Shown: piece after piece, positions 1-8,690 of the stretch
Numbering within the stretch: position 1 is the first letter of the stretch
Layout of the letters: each line of letters starts with the position of its first letter
Source of the DNA: an uncultured Psychroserpens sp.
GTDB taxonomy: Bacteria > Bacteroidota > Bacteroidia > Flavobacteriales > Flavobacteriaceae
Length of the DNA: 64,000 nt
Reading direction: 5' to 3'
NCBI RefSeq assembly: GCF_947500255.1
Contig: NZ_CANMRL010000006.1
Coordinates: 62,001 to 126,000, forward strand
The notes under the pieces: generated by a model
The model's database searches: none
Told to the model about the DNA's origin: nothing
The model's input: only the letters and a program-made list of their open reading frames with translations
Position numbers and translations under genes: made by a program

Positions 1-441
1 TAGAATTTCAGCAACACTATAGCCCAAGATTACATTTCTAATATGACCTAAATGCAAAGGCTTATTCGTATTAGGTGAAGAATACTCTACCATTACCGCC
101 TTATCCTTAGAATTTGGCTCTGCAAAACCATAAGACATATTCTCTTTAATCTCATTGAAAAAAGCCATGTAATACGCATCGCTTATTTCAATATTCAAAA
201 ACCCTTTAACCACGTTAAATGCTTTTACTTCTTTAACATTCTCAACCAAGTATTGTCCAATTTGTTCTCCAATTTGAACAGGGTTTCCTTTAACGATCCT
301 CAACATAGGAAACACAACTACAGTAATATCTCCTGCAAACTCTTTACGAGTTGCCTGAAATTCTACCGATTCTAATTCTGCATTGAAAACAGATTTTACA
401 GCCTGTTTTACAGTGTTTGATAAGGTCTCTTGAAGATTCAT
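1..441 (-). CDS. argS: Arginyl-tRNA synthetase, N-terminal part (cut by window edge)
   Basis: This class I aminoacyl-tRNA synthetase charges tRNA-Arg in the cytoplasm. The first 147 codons, read leftward from the ATG at 441, are present and the rest lies before base 1. The N-terminal additional domain that contacts the tRNA D-loop comes first. It is followed by the segment EYSSPNTNKPLHLGHIRN, whose HLGH is the HIGH-type ATP-binding signature with the family-specific PNxxKPLHxGH context. No frame disruption is seen. It is divergent from the histidine kinase gene across a 508-base gap. A TAnnTTTG box lies about 24 bases upstream of the start. Confidence 0.97.
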   Translation of the reverse strand, partial: MNLQETLSNTVKQAVKSVFNAELESVEFQATRKEFAGDITVVVFPMLRIVKGNPVQIGEQIGQYLVENVKEVKAFNVVKGFLNIEISDAYYMAFFNEIKENMSYGFAEPNSKDKAVMVEYSSPNTNKPLHLGHIRNVILGYSVAEIL

Positions 442-464
442 TTTATGTTTATTTAATAAGTCAG

Positions 465-472
465 CAAAGATA
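465..472 (-). promoter_or_regulatory. Candidate -7 promoter box of argS
   Basis: On the minus strand the sequence reads TATCTTTG, matching the Bacteroidota -7 consensus TAnnTTTG. It lies 23 bases before the argS ATG. No TTG is seen at the expected -33 distance, so this is a half-supported promoter. Confidence 0.4.
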
Positions 473-919
473 GTTTTTTTATTAAAAATTACAGAAGACA
501 GAGCTCTTTTCTTGATTTGAGAATAAATCCTTGTAATCATTAAACTTTATGTCATTTAATGCACAGAAAATTCTAGCTAAAAAAACAAATAAGCTGAAAT
601 CACGTAAAATTCTGATAATAAGCATATTAATCAATGTATTTCACAATCTTGCATTTCATCGATAAAAGTGTCGTTTTTCTATGTTTTTTGCCGTTAATCT
701 ATTCGTCGATGTTTTTATAATTTTCATAATTCACTTTAACTAATTTATAGGCATTAAAACCTAAAAATTAGGGTTTCAGAACCTTTTTATTCATTTTTGA
801 TATTGCTATTAATCAAAGTCCCAAACGTTGATGAAACTTAATAATCAATCTTTGTTGAGATTGACACTATTATTTAAGCACCCAAACTATCCAACCCTAA
901 AGGAGGTTTTGTGTAAAAA

Positions 920-927
920 TAATTTTG
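920..927 (+). promoter_or_regulatory. Candidate -7 box of the TPR histidine kinase
   Basis: TAATTTTG matches TAnnTTTG and would start transcription about 17 bases before the ATG at 950. There is no TTG at the usual -33 spacing. The region upstream instead carries AAAGGAGG. Confidence 0.35.
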
Positions 928-949
928 CAATTATAACTCTAGCTAAACG

Positions 950-3007
950 ATGAAGCAGTTAATTACATTAGCTGTTTTATGTTCTTCGTTCTTTTGTTTT
1001 TCACAAACAAACGAGATCGACAGTTTGACTGTACACTTATCTTTTCAAAAGCAAGATTCATCCAAAGTTGATACTTCTTTACGTTTAATAAAAGCCCTTT
1101 ACCAAGCAAAAAGCTACAAAAAAGCACTTACCTATATTGATAATACAGAACGTTTATCAAAATTTCTAAATCACACTAAAGGCATAGCTGATGTCAATTA
1201 CTATAAAGCATTAATATATGCTCAAAGAGACGATTATTACAATGCTATAGATGGTTATAACCGTTCTAAACGCTACTATATACAATTAGGAGATACACTA
1301 GGTATAGCTAAAGTTAATAACAGTATTGGCTTAATAGAAATAAAACGAGGTAATTATACAGTAGGTCTAGAAAATTCGTTATCAGCTATCCAAACCTTTG
1401 AATCAAGAAACCTGAGGAACGAACTGAGTTCGGCTTATAACAACTTAGCTGAAGCATACTACAATACGAAGCAAGTAGACAAATCACTTGAATTTAATAT
1501 TAAGGCGCTAAATGTAAGAGAACAACTAAGAGACAGCATAGGAATTAAAACCTCTACGCGAAATATTGCTTTGTTATATTCTGAAAGAAAAGAGCACAGA
1601 AAAGCCATAGAATATTACGAAAAAGTTTTAAAACTTTTAAATCCAATAACTGACAAGAAACTTAAAGGGGAAATTTTGCCTCGAATTGGCGCAGAGTATC
1701 TTCAATTTAAAGATTACGACAAAGCCGCTGAATATCTAGTTGAAGGATTGAATTTTAATAGAAAAAATAACAATGAAGATGGGATTTTAAGAGCATTGAA
1801 TGCTGTAGGAGAATTGAACATTGAGCAAAATAATTACAGAACTGCACAAACCCAAATAGATGAAGCCTACTCTATTGCAACAAAAATTAATAATAAACCT
1901 GAGCTTCTAAAAAACTATAGATTGCACAAAGAATTAGATTCTATTAATGGTAAGTTTCAAAATGCTTTTTTCTGGCAAGGGAAATATTTCACTTTAAAAA
2001 GTGAACTAGATAAAGAAAATCAACCTAAAATTCCAATCATTACTAAGCCCATTGAGGTTAAACCTCTTATTGAGAATCAAGACGACTTTGATACTATAGC
2101 AAAACAGGAGCAAAAAGAAAAGGATGCCATTTTAGAAAAACGACTAAAGGCAATTTCATATATATTAGGTGCAGCATTTTTAATTGTCTCAACCATTCTC
2201 TTGTTGATTTATCTAAAACGAAAAAATACGCTAAAGTTTAATAGAGAACTTCGCGAAAAGAATACACAAATTAAACTTCAGAATGAAGAGTTATCAAAAA
2301 AAACAAATCATCTTGAAGAAGTAAATAATGTCAAAGACCGACTTTTTTCTATTGTATCCCACGATTTAAAAGATTCTATTTCATCAATAAAAGGGTTTAT
2401 CGATCTCCTCAAGGAAGATGGGATATCTCGTGAAGAATTTTATGATTTAGTGCCAGAGCTTAGTGAAAATGCCGATAGCGCATCACAGTTACTTTACAAC
2501 TTACTGAACTGGTCTAAATCTCAAATGCAAAATCTAGAGCCAAAACCTGAGTTATTTAATATTCAGGAAGTGTTTCAAAACAAAATGGCTTTGGTTGAAC
2601 ATAAAGTCGAACAAAAACGTATCGTTCTTATAGACGAATCCCATAGAGATTTCATTTATGCTGATAAAAGCATGATTGAGATTGTAATCCAAAATCTTAT
2701 CACAAATGCCGTGAAATTCACACGAGTTGGCGATGTGATTACAGTATCAAATAGTGATCATAATGGAAAGAGCTTGATTTGTGTTGAAGATACTGGTGTT
2801 GGAATCTCTAGAGAAAATGTTGACAAATTATTTCAAAATGGTACGTTTAGCACTCGAGGGACTAGTAACGAAAAAGGAACTGGATTGGGCTTAACCATTT
2901 GTAAAGAATTAGTAGAACTCAATAATGGTAGAATTTGGGTAGAAAGCACACTTAATGTTGGCACAAAATTCTATGTAGAACTTCCAAAAGTCAAACCAGC
3001 AGAGTAA
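950..3007 (+). CDS. TPR-containing sensor histidine kinase
   Basis: A 685-residue membrane sensor kinase. A signal peptide (about residues 1-19) is followed by a periplasmic array of TPR helices (about 60-340). One transmembrane helix (about 400-421) and a coiled coil (about 425-460) lead to a HisKA dimerisation domain with the phospho-acceptor His471 in SHDLKDSISS. The HATPase domain has the N box NLITNAVKFT (Asn586), G1 box DTGVGIS and G2 box GTGLGLTICKEL. There is no receiver domain and no adjacent response regulator, so its partner must be encoded elsewhere. The CpeT-like lipoprotein gene begins 37 bases after the stop and is probably co-transcribed. The signal it senses is unknown; TPRs suggest a protein or peptide ligand. 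Confidence 0.93.
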   Translation: MKQLITLAVLCSSFFCFSQTNEIDSLTVHLSFQKQDSSKVDTSLRLIKALYQAKSYKKALTYIDNTERLSKFLNHTKGIADVNYYKALIYAQRDDYYNAIDGYNRSKRYYIQLGDTLGIAKVNNSIGLIEIKRGNYTVGLENSLSAIQTFESRNLRNELSSAYNNLAEAYYNTKQVDKSLEFNIKALNVREQLRDSIGIKTSTRNIALLYSERKEHRKAIEYYEKVLKLLNPITDKKLKGEILPRIGAEYLQFKDYDKAAEYLVEGLNFNRKNNNEDGILRALNAVGELNIEQNNYRTAQTQIDEAYSIATKINNKPELLKNYRLHKELDSINGKFQNAFFWQGKYFTLKSELDKENQPKIPIITKPIEVKPLIENQDDFDTIAKQEQKEKDAILEKRLKAISYILGAAFLIVSTILLLIYLKRKNTLKFNRELREKNTQIKLQNEELSKKTNHLEEVNNVKDRLFSIVSHDLKDSISSIKGFIDLLKEDGISREEFYDLVPELSENADSASQLLYNLLNWSKSQMQNLEPKPELFNIQEVFQNKMALVEHKVEQKRIVLIDESHRDFIYADKSMIEIVIQNLITNAVKFTRVGDVITVSNSDHNGKSLICVEDTGVGISRENVDKLFQNGTFSTRGTSNEKGTGLGLTICKELVELNNGRIWVESTLNVGTKFYVELPKVKPAE

Positions 3008-3044
3008 TTATTTTTTGGTATCTTCCCAAAAAAACAAATCAATC

Positions 3045-3680
3045 ATGAAGCGATATTTACTTATCCTTTTTGCAGTAAGCTTAGTGTTTAGCTGTAAGGA
3101 TGACAAACAAAACACACAAGAAGAAACCAAACCAAATCACTTGCCTGAATTATTTTCATTGATGCAAGGCTCATATAATTCTGAAGTACAATCTCAAGTT
3201 GATTCTACCTACTATAATATCTCTCTTCACATGTATCCAATATGGGAAGACAAAGGAAACTTTCTATATGTAGAACAAGCACTCAATTCAACACAAGGCA
3301 AACCATATAGACAACGTATTTATGAAGTGACACAATTAAATGATAGTGTGTATAGCTCTGCTATTTATACCATTGAAAATGATTCGTTGTGGGTCGGAAA
3401 ATGGAAAACACCTAAGTCATTTGATACACTCACTATGGATAAGGTCACAAAAAAAGAAGGTTGTGAAGTTTTATTACAACGCTTAGAGGCCAATTTATAC
3501 AAAGGTGAAACTGGAGAAAAAACATGTGAAAGTACACTCTATGGTGCGTCTTATGCTACTAGTGAGGTAGAAATCATGGAAGACAAAATCATCTCTTGGG
3601 ATAGAGGTTTTGACGATAAAGGTGAACACATTTGGGGTGCAGAAAAAGGTGGTTACATCTTCATCAAACTCGATGATTAA
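3045..3680 (+). CDS. CpeT/CpcT-family (DUF1001) lipoprotein
   Basis: A 211-residue protein. The ATG at 3045 is preferred because it gives a lipoprotein signal ending in the lipobox LVFSC (Cys17); an upstream TTG at 3015 would bury the signal. The mature part matches the CpeT/CpcT family: LMQGSYNS near the start, FLYVEQA, PYRQRIYEV, a central GCEV, and the C-terminal DRGFDDKGEHIWG. Cyanobacterial members attach phycocyanobilin to phycobiliproteins, but no phycobiliprotein or bilin gene is visible here, so this is a family assignment only. It follows the histidine kinase closely. Its stop codon overlaps that of the convergent ctlX by 4 bases (TTAA). Confidence 0.8.
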   Translation: MKRYLLILFAVSLVFSCKDDKQNTQEETKPNHLPELFSLMQGSYNSEVQSQVDSTYYNISLHMYPIWEDKGNFLYVEQALNSTQGKPYRQRIYEVTQLNDSVYSSAIYTIENDSLWVGKWKTPKSFDTLTMDKVTKKEGCEVLLQRLEANLYKGETGEKTCESTLYGASYATSEVEIMEDKIISWDRGFDDKGEHIWGAEKGGYIFIKLDD

Positions 3681-4609
3681 ACTTTAGGTAAAAATACTTC
3701 TGCCATCATACAGCGTGCGCTTCCGCCTCCACAGGTTTCAATGGTCTCCAAAGAGCTGGATAAAATTGGACAGAATTTTTCTATATCGTCAATTTGTTTT
3801 TGAGTTAAGCTATCATGAGCGGCCTTACTCATCACTAAATAACGCTGGTCATTATGACCTTTTACCTGTAACATATTCCCAGCAAACTGATGCATTTGCT
3901 CCTCGGTAATATCTATGATTGATTTACCATCTGCTTTGAGGTGTTTAATCACATTTTTTCGTTCTTTTTTATCATCAATACTGTCTAAACAAATCACTGA
4001 AAATTTTTCAGCTAGGCACATCATAACATTAGTGTGATAAATAGGTAATCGCTTGCCATCAACAGTTTGATTGGCCGTAAATACAACTGGAGTATACTCA
4101 AAATCTTCACAAAACTCAATAAACAATTCTTCATCTGCTCGAGCAGATAATGCACAATATGCTTTAGAGTTTACACGATCAAGAAGTAAACTTCCAGTAC
4201 CCTCTAGAAAAACACCTTCTTCTTCTGCACTTGTATAATCTATGATATTCTCAATTCTAAACCCTTCATTTTCTAAACGAATTAATACATCTTCGCGTCG
4301 TTCTCTTCGTCTATTTTCGGCATACATTGGGAATAAACCCACATCACCATTTTTATGAAAACTAATCCAGTTATTAGGAAAAATGGAATCTGGTGTGTCT
4401 TGAGATTTAATGTCTTCTTCAACAATTACTGTAACGCCAACAGCCCTTAATTTTTGCACAAAAGCGTCAAACTCATCTTGAGCTTTTAGATTTATTTCCG
4501 TATTCTTTAAATTTAATTCCTCTTGAAAATAATTATTTACGGCAGTTTCCTCATTCATCCTAAAATTCACAGGGCGAATCATTAAAATTGTATTAGTAGT
4601 TTGTGACAT
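3677..4609 (-). CDS. ctlX: Citrulline utilization hydrolase, CtlX type (arginine deiminase superfamily)
   Basis: A 310-residue member of the guanidino-group-modifying (arginine deiminase/amidinotransferase) fold. The start MIRPVNFRMNEET and the length fit the CtlX group, which acts on citrulline-related compounds. Visible catalytic positions are Glu136 in FLEGTGS, His192 in YHTNVMM and nucleophile Cys300 in GGGSARCMM. The enzyme lacks a signal peptide and is therefore cytoplasmic. It is convergent with the CpeT-like gene. The next gene leftward on the same strand is 48 bases upstream. The exact substrate is inferred from family resemblance. Confidence 0.85.
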   Translation of the reverse strand: MSQTTNTILMIRPVNFRMNEETAVNNYFQEELNLKNTEINLKAQDEFDAFVQKLRAVGVTVIVEEDIKSQDTPDSIFPNNWISFHKNGDVGLFPMYAENRRRERREDVLIRLENEGFRIENIIDYTSAEEEGVFLEGTGSLLLDRVNSKAYCALSARADEELFIEFCEDFEYTPVVFTANQTVDGKRLPIYHTNVMMCLAEKFSVICLDSIDDKKERKNVIKHLKADGKSIIDITEEQMHQFAGNMLQVKGHNDQRYLVMSKAAHDSLTQKQIDDIEKFCPILSSSLETIETCGGGSARCMMAEVFLPKV

Positions 4610-4657
4610 TTCTAAAAATTAAAGTGCCGTAAAATTAAATAATTTTAATGTAGAATT

Positions 4658-5047
4658 CTACATTGCACTTTTATTATTTTGATTGATTTTTAACCAATCT
4701 ATTGCTGCCTGTCGCTCCCTGAAAATTTTAATTTCCCAATTGTTATGTTTGTTGACATCCATAACTATTTGAGTTGCCATTTCTGCACTAAGACTATAAA
4801 CCACTACAGCTCTAAAGGCTATTAGATCGCTTAATTCACCCATAGCAACTTGAGCGTCAAACGTATAAGAATACGCATTTTCTTTATTAATTAAAAGAGA
4901 AATCGGTTTTTCGAAATGTGATTGTAATACTTTGCGGTAAATATTGACTATCGACTCATCAATAAGTACACCTTCGTTGATAATGACTTCAGCAATATTA
5001 GGTTCTATAACTGAAATCTTTCCAAAGGGTAAAATAAAAACTTTCAT
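4658..5047 (-). CDS. Conserved hypothetical protein, possibly STAS/SpoIIAA-like fold
   Basis: A 129-residue soluble protein without signal peptide, transmembrane segment or cysteine. The layout is short alternating strands and helices, ending with WEIKIFRERQAAIDWLK. Such a pattern is common in STAS/SpoIIAA-like proteins of flavobacteria, but I cannot prove the fold. It sits upstream of ctlX on the same strand (48-base gap) and is divergent from the M14 peptidase gene. No function is assigned. Confidence 0.6.
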   Translation of the reverse strand: MKVFILPFGKISVIEPNIAEVIINEGVLIDESIVNIYRKVLQSHFEKPISLLINKENAYSYTFDAQVAMGELSDLIAFRAVVVYSLSAEMATQIVMDVNKHNNWEIKIFRERQAAIDWLKINQNNKSAM

Positions 5048-5082
5048 TGGCTATTAGTTTAGAGGGATAATCAAATTTAGAT

Positions 5083-5090
5083 TAACTTTG
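5083..5090 (+). promoter_or_regulatory. Candidate -7 box for the M14 peptidase gene
   Basis: TAACTTTG matches TAnnTTTG. It would give a leader of about 70 bases before the ATG at 5164. No clear TTG at -33 is seen. Confidence 0.4.
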
Positions 5091-5163
5091 AACTGTTTTT
5101 ACGTATCGTTGATAAAGAAATAAACAACATATTAACAATCATCTTTCATTTTAAAACTTTAGC

Positions 5164-6897
5164 ATGAAAAAAATAATACCACTTCTTCTAATTCTAATGT
5201 CTTGTTCTTCCGAAAAGAATAATCAGAGCAACGATTTTGCTACAGTTTTTGAAACGTCCAAAGGTCTACAAACTGCTACGTATGAAGAAACCATTTCATT
5301 CTATAAAAGTTTAGCAGAAACTTATGATGAAATTGATATCACAGCAATAGGAAAAACAGATTCGGGTAAGCCCCTTCATATAGTCACTCTTAATTCTGAC
5401 GCTGAATTTGATCACACTAAAATCAAAGAGAACAAACGTATTATTTTAATAAATAATGGAATTCATCCTGGTGAGTCTGATGGTATTGATGCAACAATGA
5501 TGCTGTATCGAGATATTGTAAAAGGCATCATTGATATGCCTACAGAAACAGTATTGGTAACGATTCCAATTTATAATGTCGGCGGAAGTTTAAACCGAAA
5601 TTCTACAACAAGAACAAATCAAAATGGTCCTGAATCCTATGGATTTAGAGGAAATGCTCGTAATTTCGATCTCAATAGAGACTTTATTAAAGCTGACACT
5701 AAAAATGCAAAAGCCTTTTCGGTAATTTTTAATTTAGTACAACCAGATGTATTTATCGATAATCATGTAAGTAATGGTGCAGATTATCAATACACACTAA
5801 CACATTTATTTACACAACATAACAAATTAGGAGGTCAACTCGGAACTTTCCTTCATACTCAAATGATGCCACAACTTGAAGAAAAGCTAGCACAAAAAGA
5901 TTGGGATATTACTCCGTATGTTAATGTTTTTAATAGAACACCAGAAAAAGGCTTTACTCAGTTCATGGACTCGCCAAGATACTCAACAGGTTACACTACT
6001 TTGTGGAACACTTTGGGAATGATGGTAGAAACACATATGCTAAAACCTTACAAACAGCGTGTTGAAGGTACCTATGAACTCATGAAAAGTATAATAGAGA
6101 TTACCGAGGCTGAAGGTGAAACCATTACCGAGTTACGTAGAAATGCATTGAGTGAACTCTTGGCAAAAAAAACATACCCATTACAATGGACTATAGATAC
6201 AACTCAATCTTCAACATTACAATTTAAAGGTTATGAAGGTAAAATGATTGAAAGTGAAGTTACAGGAGCTCAACGTCTAAAATATGATAGAACTCTGCCA
6301 TTCACAAAAAATGTAACCTACAGAAATTATATGAAACCGACTTTAGAAGTTGACATTCCTAAATCCTATGTCATCCCACAAGGTTGGTGGAATGTTATCA
6401 ATCGCTTAGAACTAAATAATATTGTCATGCATCAATTTGAACGTGATACAATATTAAAAGTTACATCTTACAAGATTAAAAATTATGACACAAGAAAACA
6501 AGCTTATGAAGGTCACTATCCACATTATAACATTGAACTTGAAGCACAGGAAGAACAGGTGAAATTCTTAAAAGGTGATTACTTAATAAATACCAATCAA
6601 CACGGTTTCAGATACCTTATAGAAACCTTAGAACCTCAAGGAGTTGACTCGTTTTTTAGCTGGAACTTCTTCGATACCATTTTACAACAAAAGGAAGGTT
6701 TTTCTCCTTATGTATGGGAAGACAAAGCCCAAGAGTTACTAACCAGACATCCAAAACTAAAGATAGATTTCAATCTCAAAAAAACCTACGACGAAGATTT
6801 TTCAAATAACTGGTATGCCCAATTGGACTGGATCCATAAACAAAGTGCGTATTATGAGAAAGCACACTTACAGTATCCTGTTTATCGTTTAGAATAA
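5164..6897 (+). CDS. M14-family zinc carboxypeptidase-like lipoprotein
   Basis: A 577-residue lipoprotein (lipobox ending at Cys14 in LILMSCSS). The peptidase_M14 domain fills about residues 40-310. Zinc ligands are visible as His101 and Glu104 in GIHPGESDG and His201 in DNHVSNGADY, with the general-base glutamate at Glu289 in GMMVETHM. The C-terminal 260 residues form an extra beta-rich region of unknown role, typical of flavobacterial M14 lipoproteins. It probably trims peptides at the cell envelope. It is monocistronic as far as can be seen and convergent with the Nudix gene, with only 7 bases between the stops. Confidence 0.9.
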   Translation: MKKIIPLLLILMSCSSEKNNQSNDFATVFETSKGLQTATYEETISFYKSLAETYDEIDITAIGKTDSGKPLHIVTLNSDAEFDHTKIKENKRIILINNGIHPGESDGIDATMMLYRDIVKGIIDMPTETVLVTIPIYNVGGSLNRNSTTRTNQNGPESYGFRGNARNFDLNRDFIKADTKNAKAFSVIFNLVQPDVFIDNHVSNGADYQYTLTHLFTQHNKLGGQLGTFLHTQMMPQLEEKLAQKDWDITPYVNVFNRTPEKGFTQFMDSPRYSTGYTTLWNTLGMMVETHMLKPYKQRVEGTYELMKSIIEITEAEGETITELRRNALSELLAKKTYPLQWTIDTTQSSTLQFKGYEGKMIESEVTGAQRLKYDRTLPFTKNVTYRNYMKPTLEVDIPKSYVIPQGWWNVINRLELNNIVMHQFERDTILKVTSYKIKNYDTRKQAYEGHYPHYNIELEAQEEQVKFLKGDYLINTNQHGFRYLIETLEPQGVDSFFSWNFFDTILQQKEGFSPYVWEDKAQELLTRHPKLKIDFNLKKTYDEDFSNNWYAQLDWIHKQSAYYEKAHLQYPVYRLE

Positions 6898-6904
6898 AAT
6901 ATAT

Positions 6905-7486
6905 TTACAACAACAACCTAATATTGGCATAGCTATTTTTTAAAGCTTCAATGCTCTCATCTTGGCTTAACCAATTTACTTTAGTGATGCCTTCCTTTTC
7001 TTGAGGATATAGTTTTCCGTTGAAAGAGGTTTTCATCTCAAACCAATAGGTGATTTTAATCTTATGCTTTCCGTTTCGTTTAAAAATATGATAGGTTGTT
7101 GGAAGTGATTTTGTGATTTTTAATCCTTTGACTCCTGTTTCTTCTTCAACTTCTCTAATTGCAGTAGTTTCGATGGTTTCTTTACCTTCGGTTTTACCTT
7201 TGGGTAAATCCCATTTATCATTTCGATAAATAAACAAAATGTGTCCGCTCTCATTGTAAACCTTCCCTCCTCCTGCTATAACATTAGGTAAAAGTTTTAA
7301 GAATTTTTTTAAAAGTTTAGATTCAATGTCTCCAATAAGTCTTACCTCTTTTAGAGATGTAGAGTTAAGTTCTTTGATTACTTTACCAATATTCACCTTA
7401 GATAGAAGATAATTTTTAAAACCATTTTCTTCTTCAACTTTAGTGGTTAAAATAATTGGCTTGTCATTAACAAAAACTTGATACAT
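6905..7486 (-). CDS. Nudix hydrolase
   Basis: A 193-residue protein with an intact Nudix box at residues 97-119: Gly97, Glu103, then REVEEETGV at 111-119. It should bind Mg2+ and hydrolyse a nucleoside diphosphate linked to another group X. The first about 70 residues form an N-terminal extension that is not part of the Nudix fold and is seen in flavobacterial homologues. Substrate cannot be told from sequence. It is divergent from pyrE across 126 bases. Confidence 0.92.
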   Translation of the reverse strand: MYQVFVNDKPIILTTKVEEENGFKNYLLSKVNIGKVIKELNSTSLKEVRLIGDIESKLLKKFLKLLPNVIAGGGKVYNESGHILFIYRNDKWDLPKGKTEGKETIETTAIREVEEETGVKGLKITKSLPTTYHIFKRNGKHKIKITYWFEMKTSFNGKLYPQEKEGITKVNWLSQDESIEALKNSYANIRLLL

Positions 7487-7600
7487 GCTTTAGTTTTGTG
7501 AGTTTTCCAAAAAGTAAAAATATCATTTTTAAATATACATGTGCTAATTTTAAGGTTAATTTTATTTAGAATTTTAAAATCTACTATTATTAAAATTGTG

Positions 7601-7608
7601 TAGTTTTG
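7601..7608 (+). promoter_or_regulatory. -7 promoter box placed for a leaderless pyrE mRNA
   Basis: TAGTTTTG matches TAnnTTTG and ends only 4 bases before the pyrE ATG at 7613. Transcription from this kind of promoter usually starts a few bases after the box, so the mRNA should begin at or next to the start codon. No good -33 TTG is visible. Confidence 0.5.
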
Positions 7609-7612
7609 CAAC

Positions 7613-8257
7613 ATGATTTTTGATAAAGAAACCGCTAAACAGACTGCCGAAGTTTTATTACAAATAAATGCAATAAAACTGCAACCCAATGAACCTTTTA
7701 CTTGGGCCTCTGGCTGGAAATCACCAATATATTGTGATAATAGAATTGTACTATCATTTCCTCCTATAAGGAACTACATACGAGAAACCATGGCTAAGCA
7801 CATCGAAGCCCATTATGGTAAAGTAGACGTTATTGCTGGTGTAGCTACTGGTGCTATAGGAATTGGGATTTTAGTTGCTGAATATTTAGGTCTTCCTTTT
7901 GTTTATGTAAGACCAGAAGCAAAATCTCATGGACGACAAAATCAAATTGAAGGTTTTATTGAATCTGGACAAAATGTTGTTGTCGTTGAAGATTTAATTA
8001 GTACTGGAAAAAGTAGCCTTAATGCTGTAAAAGCTCTAGAAGAAGCTGGCATAAAAGTAAAAGGAATGGTTGCGATTTTTTCTTACGGATTTGAAGTCGC
8101 TAAGAAAAATTTTGAAGCAGCAGAAGTTGAGCTTTATACATTGAGTAACTATGAAAATCTTTTAGAACAAGCACTTGAAACCATGTATATAAATAGCAAA
8201 GAACAAGAAGTTTTGGCACATTGGAATGACAATCCTAGTGAATGGAACGCTATTTGA
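7613..8257 (+). CDS. pyrE: Orotate phosphoribosyltransferase
   Basis: A 214-residue type I phosphoribosyltransferase that joins orotate and PRPP to give OMP in de novo pyrimidine synthesis. The PRPP-binding loop VVVVEDLISTGKSS is at about residues 120-133. The flexible-loop region RPEAKSHGRQNQIEG contains the catalytic lysine. Length is normal. The start codon sits 4 bases after a TAnnTTTG box. An SRPBCC gene follows after 37 bases and is probably co-transcribed. Confidence 0.97.
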   Translation: MIFDKETAKQTAEVLLQINAIKLQPNEPFTWASGWKSPIYCDNRIVLSFPPIRNYIRETMAKHIEAHYGKVDVIAGVATGAIGIGILVAEYLGLPFVYVRPEAKSHGRQNQIEGFIESGQNVVVVEDLISTGKSSLNAVKALEEAGIKVKGMVAIFSYGFEVAKKNFEAAEVELYTLSNYENLLEQALETMYINSKEQEVLAHWNDNPSEWNAI

Positions 8258-8294
8258 TTACTGGTAAAGAGTTATAAATAAATACAATAAACAT

Positions 8295-8690
8295 ATGAAA
8301 TTAGAATCACCAAAAACTACTATAAATAAGTCGGCTCAAGAGACATTTGATTTTTTATCTGATGTAAAAAACTTTGAAAAATTAATGCCCGAAAACATAA
8401 GTAAGTTTGAGGTTTTGGAAGACGATAAATTTTTATTTGCTCTTAAAGGAATGCCTGAAATTGTATTGAAAAAGAAAGAAGCCATTGCTCCAAACAAAAT
8501 AGTTTTAGGTGCAGCTGGTGGAAAACTGGACTTTTCGCTTACAGGATTGATTACTGAAATAGATACAACTTCTAGTGAAGTGGAATTAGTTTTTGAAGGC
8601 GAATTCAATGCAATGATGGCTATGATGATCAAAGGGCCAATAAGTAAATTCATCGAAACATTAGCTGGTAATATGCCTGCTCAGGTCTAG
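8295..8690 (+). CDS. SRPBCC-fold protein (START/Bet v1-like)
   Basis: A 131-residue small cytoplasmic protein of the SRPBCC superfamily. The start KLESPKTTINKSAQETFDFLSD and a C-terminal amphipathic helix frame a predicted hydrophobic ligand pocket. No catalytic residue is obvious, and the ligand is unknown. It follows pyrE in the same direction. Its TAG stop shares the palindrome CTAG (8687-8690) with the stop of the convergent birA. Confidence 0.8.
   Translation: MKLESPKTTINKSAQETFDFLSDVKNFEKLMPENISKFEVLEDDKFLFALKGMPEIVLKKKEAIAPNKIVLGAAGGKLDFSLTGLITEIDTTSSEVELVFEGEFNAMMAMMIKGPISKFIETLAGNMPAQV

Larger units (their letters stand above)
442..949. other. 508-base AT-rich divergent intergenic region
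   Basis: This is the only stretch over 300 bases without a gene. It separates the divergent argS and histidine kinase genes. It holds the argS -7 box, a bulged hairpin (AAACCTAA/TTAGGGTTT) near 757-776, a 7-bp stem-loop at 845-864 (TCAATCT/AGATTGA), a perfect anti-SD complement AAAGGAGG at 899-906 and a TAnnTTTG box at 920-927. I find no tRNA, no convincing coding frame and no long repeat. Confidence 0.7.

Noticed and set aside
681-743. A 20-codon hydrophobic frame starting ATG in the argS-kinase gap, resembling a small toxin
   Set aside because: T-rich sequence gives Phe/Ile-rich frames by chance; no promoter box or antisense RNA is visible near it.
3045-3680. Evidence of a phycobilisome or photosynthesis locus
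   Set aside because: Only the CpeT-like domain is present; no phycobiliprotein, linker or bilin gene is near.
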